Source: JADFRG01 sp036986135 (GTDB taxonomy: Bacteria; Chloroflexota; Anaerolineae; Anaerolineales; E44-bin32). From it: a stretch of 9,543 nt of DNA. Both the position numbers and the translations under genes were made by a program. The notes under the pieces are model-generated. The model was given only the letters and a program-made list of their open reading frames with translations, did no database searches and had not been told where the DNA came from. Shown here one piece after another: positions 1 to 6,684 of the stretch (positions are counted from its first letter, which is position 1; every line of letters begins with the position of its first letter). The stretch spans positions 1 through 9,543 of the forward strand of contig BTQZ01000072.1 in assembly GCA_036986135.1 (NCBI GenBank). Direction: 5' to 3'.

Positions 1-41
1 TCGCAGAGTGCTCCTGGGAGAGGATAGGCGCCGCAATTCCT
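1..41 (+). repeat. Edge copy (E) of dispersed palindromic repeat plus flanking module
   Basis: The window opens inside a repeat unit: TCGCAGAGTGC at 1-11 is the right part of the 17-bp unit found complete at 1386-1402, 7729-7745 and 8468-8484. The next stretch, 12-41, matches 7839-7869 beside copy C. Aligned by eye from the CTCCTGGG/CCCCTGGG ends, about 23 of 29 positions agree with one gap, including GGAT, GGCGCC and CAATT blocks in order. The rest of the unit lies outside the window. What the element does is unknown. Confidence 0.6.
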
Positions 42-103
42 CATTGAGCTTAGGGAGCCCGCCAGGATATCCCCCTACTCGTGCGGCGCAATGCGAAATT
101 TCC

Positions 104-280
104 CTACTCGTCGCGCATGACTGACTGGACTTTCTGCGCCACCTCCTCAGAAATCTCCTTCATATCGTGGACCGATCCCGCATGTTCAGCAACAAGCTGC
201 ATAGTTTCTTCTTCAGTTTCAGCACGGATCACGCCTTCGCAGTCAAACCCAATGTCTCTACAATGAACTACCTTCGTCAT
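104..280 (-). CDS. DUF1059-like small protein (58 aa)
   Basis: This is a complete 58-codon frame, starting MTKVVHCRDIGFDCEGV and ending VMRDE before a TAG at 104-106. The pattern fits the DUF1059 family: an N-terminal β-strand with two cysteines (Cys7, Cys14), then an ETEEE segment leading into a helix (about 21-35), then an AEHA..VH motif (31-38) and a C-terminal amphipathic helix. Family members are usually 50-65 residues, so this one looks full length. The start is fixed by a perfect GGAGG at 287-291, six bases before the ATG. The family has no established function; small cytosolic members are common in bacteria and archaea, often as single genes. It appears to be its own transcription unit, with a candidate promoter about 45 bases upstream. 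Forward-strand frames over the same bases lack any recognisable protein and are shadows. The family call rests on remembered pattern, not a search. Confidence 0.86.
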   Translation of the reverse strand: MTKVVHCRDIGFDCEGVIRAETEEETMQLVAEHAGSVHDMKEISEEVAQKVQSVMRDE

Positions 281-286
281 ACGGAT

Positions 287-291
287 CCTCC
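287..291 (-). promoter_or_regulatory. Ribosome binding site GGAGG of the DUF1059-like gene
   Basis: The minus strand reads GGAGG, then six bases (ATCCGT), then ATG at 280. Its strength and spacing are the main reason to accept so short a gene. Confidence 0.8.
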
Positions 292-330
292 GATCGCTTC
301 GTTACCAAGATACCCGGCGGGCTCGCTGCC

Positions 331-339
331 TTTATACCA
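331..339 (-). promoter_or_regulatory. Candidate extended -10 promoter for the DUF1059-like gene
   Basis: The minus strand reads TGGTATAAA, an extended -10 (TGn before TATAAA), about 50 bases upstream of the ATG. No good -35 lies 17 bases further up, which extended -10 promoters can tolerate. A second, weaker -10-like TATTAT lies further upstream. Not tested; short AT-rich words occur by chance. Confidence 0.35.
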
Positions 340-383
340 GAGGGAATTAAGGGGCGCATAATAGCCGCTTATTTGCACTTGCT

Positions 384-484
384 AGAGCGTCCTTGCTAAA
401 CGAGGGCCTGCTGCCTGGCTGCTTGCCAGTGCGCGTATGAGCGTGTTCGCAGAGTGCCTGTGGTCGCTAGAGTGCTCGCAGACG
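384..484 (+). repeat. Dispersed palindromic repeat, copy A
   Basis: Three degenerate palindromic units lie at 429-443 (centre GTAT), 443-457 (centre GCA) and 460-475 (centre GCTA), then a partial unit GCTCGCAGAC. Each has CTC-like and GAG arms around 3-4 variable bases. The leading part, 388-413, matches 7757-7782 of copy C at about 19 of 26 positions (GAGYGTCCTTGC then GGGCYTG). The stretch 429-452 matches 7785-7808 closely (TGAGCGTGYTCGC). The copy sits between the arginase-like gene and the DUF1059-like gene. I see no gene in 340-554 on either strand. Confidence 0.7.
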
Positions 485-554
485 GGGATTCCTTCGGGGC
501 AGCCAGTGTTTAGGCATCATTTTCCTAGATATAGTGCCACAGCAGCCAATTTTC

Positions 555-1328
555 TCAAGGCGTATCTCCCAACAGAGCTTGCAGCGACCTCATACAGACT
601 TCTCTCGTCCGTCCATCGGGATCAAGCTCCGGATTCCAAGTCGACATCGAGACTGCTCTGACGTTTCCTGTGCGAGCTAGGTAGCGAAAAGCCTCCTGAA
701 GCTCTTCTGCGCTTGGACCTCCAGGTGCGAGGTAGTTCATCGCAGGGGCTTCGGCCGGATCAAGAATATCGGTATCAAAATGCACATAGATGGGCATATC
801 CGGCAATGAGTGTCCGATCAGGTCATTCACACTCGCAAGTCGCAGCACTTTTGATTCGAGCAATGCTACTTTCTCAGCTGGATCGAGGTCGCGGGCATCC
901 ATTAGCACAACCCGCTCTTCCGCCAAACTTTGAAGACCAACCGCCTCAGGCATGGTCTGATCACCTCGGCCGACTAACATGGCCAAAGGCATGCCACCCA
1001 GAAATCCGCTTGGAGAAGTCTCCCATGTGTTGAAATCACCGTGAGCATCCAGCCAGATCAACTTGCACTCAATGCCGGCCCGCTGCAGTCCAGCTGCGAC
1101 GCCAATAGCCGAGCAGCAATCTCCGGCAATGCTCACTGGACGGAATCCAGAGGTGAGGTGATGAGCGACCATGTCCGCCAAGGCTTCATGCAGAATGCTC
1201 ATGCGAGGCTGCTGCCCGGCATCGGGCAGATCCGTTCTGTTAATCTGCCAGCTGGATTCGGCAAGAGGCTCCAATCCAGACATTGGCTCATCTAGAAAGT
1301 AGGAAGTCAGGATAAATCGATCTTCCAT
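555..1328 (-). CDS. Arginase/ureohydrolase-family protein with altered active site (257 aa)
   Basis: The protein has the arginase (ureohydrolase) α/β fold signature. Residues 69-72 are GDCC, where arginases have G-G-D-H-S. DAHGDFN is at 94-100 and HFDTDILDP at 183-191. Asp94, His96, Asp98, Asp185 and Asp187 would bind the two Mn ions. The first His ligand is replaced by Cys71. The Glu that holds the guanidinium group in arginase (E-V-N-P) is Thr230 in TWNP, so hydrolysis of arginine or agmatine cannot be assumed. The frame stays open upstream to 1502, but that extension is encoded by repeat copy B. I therefore start at the ATG at 1326-1328, where MEDRFILTSYFLDEP matches the usual start of this subfamily. 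No Shine-Dalgarno precedes it. TATAGA at 1336-1341 ends seven bases before the ATG, which might mean a leaderless transcript. The gene is probably cytosolic and is separated from its neighbours by repeats A and B. Confidence 0.82.
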   Translation of the reverse strand: MEDRFILTSYFLDEPMSGLEPLAESSWQINRTDLPDAGQQPRMSILHEALADMVAHHLTSGFRPVSIAGDCCSAIGVAAGLQRAGIECKLIWLDAHGDFNTWETSPSGFLGGMPLAMLVGRGDQTMPEAVGLQSLAEERVVLMDARDLDPAEKVALLESKVLRLASVNDLIGHSLPDMPIYVHFDTDILDPAEAPAMNYLAPGGPSAEELQEAFRYLARTGNVRAVSMSTWNPELDPDGRTREVCMRSLQALLGDTP

Positions 1329-1377
1329 CGTAGTTTCTATAGAATCGGAAGCGTCGTTTGCCGCGGTTGGACCCCTT

Positions 1378-1487
1378 TGCTTGCCTGTGCTCGCAGAGTG
1401 CTTGTGCTCGCAGAGTGCCTGTGCTCGCAGATTTCCCTGCTCAACAATGCCTACTCGCCTGAGTTCTTGTACTCGCTCGAGTGCTTG
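1378..1487 (+). repeat. Dispersed palindromic repeat, copy B (best tandem array)
   Basis: Two exact 17-bp tandem units, TGTGCTCGCAGAGTGCY, lie at 1386-1402 and 1403-1419, followed by 11 bases of a third (1420-1430). Two degenerate units follow: CTACTCGCCTGAGTTC at 1451-1466 and GTACTCGCTCGAGTGC at 1469-1484. The last is a nearly perfect palindrome (CTCG-N2-CGAG core). GCTTGCCTG at 1379-1387 leads into the array, as in copy D. The array lies between the ABC exporter stop and the arginase-like start, and 1329-1586 holds no other gene I can support. Confidence 0.85.
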
Positions 1488-1488
1488 A

Positions 1489-1505
1489 TCCTTGGGGAAC
1501 AAGGA
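1489..1505. repeat. Perfect 6-bp inverted repeat beside repeat copy B
   Basis: TCCTTG (1489-1494) and CAAGGA (1500-1505) are perfect complements around a 5-base loop. It lies 82 bases past the exporter stop in the direction of transcription. It could be a weak terminator or an end structure of the repeat, but no T-tract follows on the minus strand. Confidence 0.4.
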
Positions 1506-1586
1506 CGAGCCCCGGCATACGCCGAGACAGCCATCGGTCAGGCCTTTGAGCGCCAGCCTGCCGTCACCTCTGGATGCCGGTCCTGT

Positions 1587-3590
1587 TCAGCCGCGCGCCG
1601 GCGCTGCGGCCGGCCCCGGTTCTTTCCCGTCGGCTCTATCGTCAGGCGCCTGGCGGCGAAATTGACTCATGTATAGATCTGAGTAGAAGCCGCGGGCGGC
1701 CAACAAAGTGTCGTGTGTGCCGCGTTCGATGATCTCGCCCTGGTCGATCACCAGAACCTGGTCGGCATTGCGGATCGTGCTCAAGCGGTGGGCGATGACA
1801 ATGCTGGTCCGCCCATGCAGCAGCTCCGCGAGCGCGGCCTGGATCAGTCGCTCGGTGCGAGTGTCCACGCTGGAGGTGGCCTCATCCAGGATCAGGATGC
1901 GCGGGTCAGCCACCGCTGCCCTGGCGATGGCCAGCAGTTGGCGTTGACCCTGGCTCAGGCCAGTCCCCCGCTCACCTAACCTGGTCTGGTAGCCCTGCGG
2001 CAAGCGCTCAATGAAGGGGTCGGCGTGTGCGAGTTTGGCGGCCGCCAGTATTTCCTGGTCGGTCGCCTCAGGCCGACCGAACCGGATGTTCTCCATCACG
2101 GTGTCGCTGAACAGGAAGCTATCCTGCAGCACCACAGCGATCTGGCTCCGCAGACTGGCCGCAGTCACTTTGCGCACATCCAGCCCGTCGATCCTCACCG
2201 ACCCTTTCGTCACGTCGTAGAAGCGCGGGATGAGATTCACGATGGTTGTTTTGCCGGCGCCGGTTGGCCCGACGATCGCCAGCGTCTGGCCCGGCTCGGC
2301 GCGCAGGCTCACTCCCTTCAACACCGGATCTCCTGCCACATACTCCGACCAGACACCTTCCAGCTCCACCGCACCCTCGATTTCCGGCATCTCGACTGCG
2401 TCGGGTCCATCCTGGATATCGGGGACGACGTCTAACAGATCGAAAATGCGCTCACCGCCGGCAATGGCACTTTGCACGTTGGTCCACAGAACTGCGATCT
2501 GCTGCACGGGCCGATTGAAACTCTGGACGTAGGCCACAAAGGTCACGATCAGTCCAAAGGACATGGCCGTGCCAAAGAAATCCTGTCCACGCAGAAGCGC
2601 GATCCCCCCAACCACCGTCACAAGCATGAGCGCCACGTAGCCCAAGGCCTCCAGTGCCGGGGCAAGCGCTGAGGTGAAGGCCACCGCACGTATGTTGGCA
2701 TCGCGGTTGGCAGCGTTTGTCTCACGAAAAGAGGCGATATTTTCATCCTCGCGGCTGAACGCTTGCGACTCTCTAACCCCAGCGATGCTCTCTTGCAGCT
2801 CGGCGTTGACTGACCCCATCTCAAGCCGTGTTCGCCGAAAGGCCTTGCGTGCCTGGGTCGAGAACCAGGAGGTGGCGATGGCCATCACTGGCACGATCGA
2901 GAGCGCGACCAGGGCGTAGGGCAAGCTGGCCGTGAGCATGTTGTAGGAGATCCAGATAATCAGCATCAATCCGCTCGCCACCTGCACTAAGGCGAAGGTC
3001 ATCCCTTGCTGGATGGTGTCGGCGTCGTTGGTCACGCGGCTCATGGTGTCCCCGGCTTCGTGCTCTACGTGATATCCAATCGACAGCCGATTGATTTGCT
3101 GGAGCACCTGTACCCGAAGCATTTTGAGCACATGCTGGCCGGACCACACCATGACGTAAAACATCAAGCCCCCGCTGAGAGCCCCTATGAGGTAAAGTCC
3201 CACGATCCTCGAGACCAGCCCGCCCAGGCCGGCGATCATCTCAGCTTCGGTCCAATCGGCCTTTGGCGTGACATAGGTGCAGTTGCTCTGGAGCCCGCCG
3301 AGTTGGCCCGCACCTGGGTCCGATCCCTCAGACCCCAAGCCAGACGCGAAGGCGAAGCGCCCAGCGGCGAACCCGCTGCCCGCCAGCGGCAAGAGGTAGC
3401 AGTCCACTGCCTGCCCGATCAGCCTTGGAGCAGTCGCCTGGGACCAGGTGCTTACGATCATCATCACCAGTACGATGAGATACTGGGGCAGGTAAGGCCT
3501 GAAATAGCCGGCAAACCGGCGCAAGGTGACGGATACTTTGACCGGTTTGGAGACCTCCCCGCCGAAGATTCGCTCAGCTTGTCTGAACAA
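1587..3590 (-). CDS. ABC exporter half-transporter, catalytically complete subunit (667 aa)
   Basis: This is a type IV (ABCB-like) half-transporter: a six-helix membrane domain (about 30-370) followed by a nucleotide-binding domain (about 405-645). The ATPase motifs are Walker A GPTGAGKTT (441-449), Q-loop VVLQD (486-490), signature LSQGQ (545-549), Walker B ILILDE with catalytic Glu570, and H-loop His601. Its Walker A/B and His are canonical but its signature departs from LSGGQ. It therefore supplies the active ATP site with the partner's LSGGQ, and the weak signature to the partner's degenerate site. About 50 extra residues (66-118, glycine-rich, one Cys) sit in the first extracellular loop. 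The start is a TTG at 3588-3590, supported by GGAGG at 3597-3601. It begins one base after the partner's stop, so the two are translationally coupled. The substrate cannot be read from sequence; drugs, lipids or peptides are all possible. The 17-residue tail is Pro/Ala-rich. Confidence 0.93.
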   Translation of the reverse strand: MFRQAERIFGGEVSKPVKVSVTLRRFAGYFRPYLPQYLIVLVMMIVSTWSQATAPRLIGQAVDCYLLPLAGSGFAAGRFAFASGLGSEGSDPGAGQLGGLQSNCTYVTPKADWTEAEMIAGLGGLVSRIVGLYLIGALSGGLMFYVMVWSGQHVLKMLRVQVLQQINRLSIGYHVEHEAGDTMSRVTNDADTIQQGMTFALVQVASGLMLIIWISYNMLTASLPYALVALSIVPVMAIATSWFSTQARKAFRRTRLEMGSVNAELQESIAGVRESQAFSREDENIASFRETNAANRDANIRAVAFTSALAPALEALGYVALMLVTVVGGIALLRGQDFFGTAMSFGLIVTFVAYVQSFNRPVQQIAVLWTNVQSAIAGGERIFDLLDVVPDIQDGPDAVEMPEIEGAVELEGVWSEYVAGDPVLKGVSLRAEPGQTLAIVGPTGAGKTTIVNLIPRFYDVTKGSVRIDGLDVRKVTAASLRSQIAVVLQDSFLFSDTVMENIRFGRPEATDQEILAAAKLAHADPFIERLPQGYQTRLGERGTGLSQGQRQLLAIARAAVADPRILILDEATSSVDTRTERLIQAALAELLHGRTSIVIAHRLSTIRNADQVLVIDQGEIIERGTHDTLLAARGFYSDLYMSQFRRQAPDDRADGKEPGPAAAPARG

Positions 3591-3591
3591 T

Positions 3592-5493
3592 TCAGGCCTC
3601 CAGGCTCACAGATTCCCGCTCAGTGGGCAACTCGGTATCTTCGACCAGCTGCGAATGGTAGATCTCGGCATAGATCTCGCTGCGCTCCAACAGTTGCTCA
3701 TGAGTCCCTTGAGCGGCAATCTGACCTTTGTCCAGAACCAGGATCTGATCCGCGTTGAGCACAGTGCTGATCCGTTGAGCGATCACGAAACTAGTGCGGC
3801 CAATCATCAGGCGGTCCAGGGCCTGCTGGATCAGATACTCGGTCTGGAGATCGACACTAGAGGTCGAATCGTCCAGGATCAGGATTCGGGGGTCGAGCAG
3901 CAGCGCGCGCGCGATAGCGACCCGTTGCTTCTGCCCGCCGGAGAGGCTTGCCCCGCGCTCACCAACAGAAGTTTCGTATCCCTGAGGGAATTCCAGGATG
4001 AAATCATGCGCCGCGGCGGCTGAGGCGGCGGCAATCACCTGCTCGATGCTTGCATCGGAGCGGCCGAAGGCGATGTTGTCCCGGATGGTGCCCGCGAAGA
4101 GGGTGGTCTCCTGCAGCACAATCCCGATCTGCTCACGCAGCGAATCGAGCTTGACCGTGCCGAGATCGTGGCCGTCGATCAGCACCCTACCGTCCGTGGG
4201 ATCGTAGAAGCGAGGGATCAGGTTGATGAGGGTGGATTTGCCGGAGCCGGTCATTCCCAAGAGCGCGATGGTCTGGCCCGGCTCGGCGATAAAGCTGATC
4301 TGGCTCAGCACCGGCGCTTCGGCTCCGAAGTAGCGGAAGCTAACCGCCTCGAACGCCACCTGCCCCTCGATGGGCGGCAGCGGTTGAGACTCTGGATGAT
4401 CCTCGACTTCCCGCCGGGCATCGAGGATCTCGAAGATCCTGTCGGCCGAAGCCGCGGCTTGCGCCATCTGGCTGACGATAAACCCCAATTGACCAACAGG
4501 GATGAAGATAAAGACCAGGTACAAAGAGAATTTCTGATACTCGCCGAGAGTTAAGCTCCCGCCAATAATCTGGCTACCGCCGAAGAATAGGATCAATGCC
4601 TGACCCAGGTTCGCCAGAAGAAAGATCGCCGGAAACAGAAAGGTCATCAGCCGCATCACTCGCAGCACACCGTTCATATAATCCTCGGCAGCTGCATCGA
4701 AATGCGCCTGCTGCCGCTGCTCGCGGTTGAACGCCTTCACCACTTTGATGCCAGCCAGGTTCTCCTGAAGGATGGCATTGAGTGCCGACAACTTGCTCTG
4801 CACGACCTCAAACATGGGGCGCGCGATGGCGCCGAATACCATAAACAAGATCATGGCTAGGGGCAGGACCGGCAGGATAATCAACGTTAATCGCACATTG
4901 GTGAGAAATAGGATCAACAGGGTGCCGGCCATCAGAATCACTGCTTGCACCGCCATCAACAAGCCCTGTCCGATGAACAAGCGCACCTTCTCGACGTCGT
5001 CCGTGGCGCGGATCATTAGCTGGCCTGTGCGATTTCGATCGTGGTAGCTGAACGATAGTCGCTGGATCTTGGCGAAGAGTTCGTTGCGGAAATCAAAAGA
5101 GACACTTTGCGAGGCGCGCTCCCCCATATAAGCCTGTGTGAATGAGAACAGGCCCCGGACTAGCGCAAAAATCACAATCAGCGCACCGGTGGAGATCAGC
5201 GCGCCCTCGGCACCCTGGCTGTTGGCTTTGAGCTGCTCGATCGTGAGTCCAAGCTGCTGCGCGGCGAGACCCTGCACGTCGCTGGACAACTCAAGGACCC
5301 TCGATGCGATCTGTCCCTCGGTGACCGCGTCGAAGATGTTTTGCACCAGCTGCGGAACCGCGAGCTGGGCAAGGGTGGCGATAATCACCGCCCCGTACGC
5401 CAACCCGGCTTCTCTCTTGTAGCGGATGAGGTAACGGATCGCGCGGCCAAGGCTGCGCGGCGATGCTCTCGACCCCTTGCGGCCGCCTCGCAT
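3592..5493 (-). CDS. ABC exporter half-transporter, degenerate-site subunit (633 aa)
   Basis: This is the upstream partner of the heterodimeric exporter. A basic N-terminus leads into a six-helix membrane domain (about 30-350) and a nucleotide-binding domain (about 375-610). Motifs are Walker A GMTGSGKST (413-421), Q-loop IVLQE (458-462), canonical LSGGQ (517-521), Walker B ILILDD with Asp542 in place of the catalytic Glu, and Gln573 replacing the H-loop His. This Asp plus Gln pair is the usual mark of the degenerate ATP site in heterodimeric exporters of the TM287/288 and BmrCD type. Roughly 40 extra residues (60-98) extend the first extracellular loop, as in the partner. I chose the ATG at 5491-5493 because GAGG (5500-5503) lies six bases upstream. 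A GTG at 5503-5505 is in frame (637 aa) but has no Shine-Dalgarno. Its TGA lies inside the ribosome-binding region of the next gene. The likely role is energy-driven export across the cytoplasmic membrane. Confidence 0.93.
   Translation of the reverse strand: MRGGRKGSRASPRSLGRAIRYLIRYKREAGLAYGAVIIATLAQLAVPQLVQNIFDAVTEGQIASRVLELSSDVQGLAAQQLGLTIEQLKANSQGAEGALISTGALIVIFALVRGLFSFTQAYMGERASQSVSFDFRNELFAKIQRLSFSYHDRNRTGQLMIRATDDVEKVRLFIGQGLLMAVQAVILMAGTLLILFLTNVRLTLIILPVLPLAMILFMVFGAIARPMFEVVQSKLSALNAILQENLAGIKVVKAFNREQRQQAHFDAAAEDYMNGVLRVMRLMTFLFPAIFLLANLGQALILFFGGSQIIGGSLTLGEYQKFSLYLVFIFIPVGQLGFIVSQMAQAAASADRIFEILDARREVEDHPESQPLPPIEGQVAFEAVSFRYFGAEAPVLSQISFIAEPGQTIALLGMTGSGKSTLINLIPRFYDPTDGRVLIDGHDLGTVKLDSLREQIGIVLQETTLFAGTIRDNIAFGRSDASIEQVIAAASAAAAHDFILEFPQGYETSVGERGASLSGGQKQRVAIARALLLDPRILILDDSTSSVDLQTEYLIQQALDRLMIGRTSFVIAQRISTVLNADQILVLDKGQIAAQGTHEQLLERSEIYAEIYHSQLVEDTELPTERESVSLEA
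3597..3601 (-). promoter_or_regulatory. Ribosome binding site that decides a TTG start
   Basis: GGAGG on the minus strand lies within the last codons of the upstream exporter gene, six bases before the TTG at 3590. It overlaps the region where ribosomes finish the first gene, which favours coupled, near-equal synthesis of the two subunits. Confidence 0.75.
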
Positions 5494-5781
5494 CCTGGCC
5501 CTCACGGCCTGAAGCTTGCCCGGCCGCTGCGGGACGGCCTCATGCCTGGTTGCACCTGTCTGAATCCGAATTCATCGTATCGAGTTCGTTCTCCGAGGAA
5601 AGCACCGCTGCCCCCCTCAAGATTCGTCCTTCGCCGCCTCTCAGCCTCGCTGGCCAACCGGTCGCAGGATCACGCGCGGGGTCACACGCCGAGGCATCTT
5701 AGTGTAACTGCATGGTCTAGGGATTGCTGGACAAGTTGCGACCAAGAACGTGCTAAGTTTGTTCCACCTCACGTGAAGCGA
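5494..5781. other. Gap between NmrA-like gene and exporter pair; no gene seen
   Basis: These 288 bases lie between two genes read in the same direction. Open frames on both strands are short and have no recognisable protein. A 21-codon GTG frame on the minus strand (ending TGA shortly before the exporter) is too short to support. No palindromic repeat copy lies here, unlike most other gaps. A -10-like TACACT with TTGTCC 22 bases upstream is too widely spaced to call. A promoter for the exporter is expected here but not convincingly visible. Confidence 0.5.
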
Positions 5782-6684
5782 CTAGCCACCCCGAGCAGGT
5801 CCACTCTCAGGCATTGGCAGCACGGGCATATCCTCCCAGCCGGATTCTCGCAGGAAACTATCAAGGTCTTGGAGGCCGGGATGAATTTTTCTTACGGCCG
5901 CAATATCTGCTGTGTAGCTTTCACCATTAAAGAAGCGCACACCTGCCAGCTGCTCTTCGTCTGGAGTGAAACCATCAGGTATCTGGGGCTGTACGAGCTC
6001 CACCGGACGGCCGATTACTTCGCTCAGAACCCTCGCCTTCTCCACGTCGGAAAGTTCGTCCCCCGCGATTTCGAGTGTTCTACTCAGATACTCTTCCCGA
6101 TTGGCAAACACTATTGCAGCGATCGCACCAATGTCGTCCACTGCAATGAGTTGAGTTACCTTGTCCGGGGCCGTGCCGAAGCTCTTGAGTGTTCCGTTGG
6201 AGATTTCTGCGCGCAACCAGTTGAGGTTATCCATAAACGCCACAGGACGCAGGATGGTGTGCGGCAAGCCAATCTCAACCAGGTAGCGTTCTACGATCCA
6301 CTTGCTCTCGAAGTGCTTCTGGCCCATGCCGCGATGCGCCGCACCGACGGACGAGTAAACAAAGTGCTTGACTCCTGCTTCTTTGGCCGCCTCCGCAAAC
6401 AGCTTGCCTTGCTTGATTTCACCTTCATAGCCCACATCCGGAAGCCAGTAGTTTTGGACGCTGAATGCTCCGTACGCTCCCCTGAGTGCGTCGTCGAGTG
6501 AAACACGGTCGTACAGATCACCCTGCACTAGCTCCACGCCTTGCTTCGCCAAGTCCTGAGCCTTCTCCTTATTGGGGTCTCGAACGAGAGCTCGGACCTT
6601 CCACGCATCTTTCAGCAGATGCTGTGCTGCCGCGCCACCCTGTTGACCGGTGGCCCCCGTGATGAGAATGGTTTTGTTGTTCAT
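5782..6684 (-). CDS. NmrA-like NAD(P)-binding atypical short-chain reductase (300 aa)
   Basis: The Rossmann dinucleotide motif GATGQQG is at 10-16 near the start. Arg31 and Arg35 in VRALVRD follow strand β2, where NADP(H)-preferring members carry basic residues. YSSVGA (110-115), HFESKWIVE (124-132) and LRP (145-147) match the NmrA/HSCARG branch of atypical short-chain dehydrogenases. Lys128 is kept, but the catalytic Tyr of classical members is replaced by His124. Some relatives are quinone reductases and others are redox sensors without catalysis, so the reaction is not certain. Length is normal for the family. The start is well supported by AAGGAGA at 6691-6697, six bases before the ATG. 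It overlaps the FMN reductase stop by four bases (ATGA), so the two are cotranscribed and translationally coupled. Probably cytosolic, with a role in quinone or electrophile stress (inferred). Confidence 0.9.
   Translation of the reverse strand: MNNKTILITGATGQQGGAAAQHLLKDAWKVRALVRDPNKEKAQDLAKQGVELVQGDLYDRVSLDDALRGAYGAFSVQNYWLPDVGYEGEIKQGKLFAEAAKEAGVKHFVYSSVGAAHRGMGQKHFESKWIVERYLVEIGLPHTILRPVAFMDNLNWLRAEISNGTLKSFGTAPDKVTQLIAVDDIGAIAAIVFANREEYLSRTLEIAGDELSDVEKARVLSEVIGRPVELVQPQIPDGFTPDEEQLAGVRFFNGESYTADIAAVRKIHPGLQDLDSFLRESGWEDMPVLPMPESGPARGG

Noticed and set aside
1386..1430. CRISPR-like array
   Set aside because: The 17-bp units are contiguous with no spacers, too short for CRISPR repeats, and there is no cas gene in the window.
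1512..1526. CGGC-GTAT-GCCG hairpin downstream of the exporter as a terminator
   Set aside because: The stem is only 4 bp and no T-tract follows.
3006..3758. Forward-strand frame of 250 codons across the exporter junction
   Set aside because: It is antisense to two well-supported ABC genes and is a shadow of their GC-rich codons.
5560..5640. Short GTG reading frame (21 codons) ahead of the exporter as a leader peptide
   Set aside because: It has no attenuator-like alternative hairpins or run of regulatory codons, and no family resemblance.
5341..6501. Long forward-strand open frame of 386 codons
   Set aside because: It covers the intergenic gap and lies antisense to the NmrA-like gene, whose motifs and ribosome site are clear. 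The forward translation has no recognisable domain.
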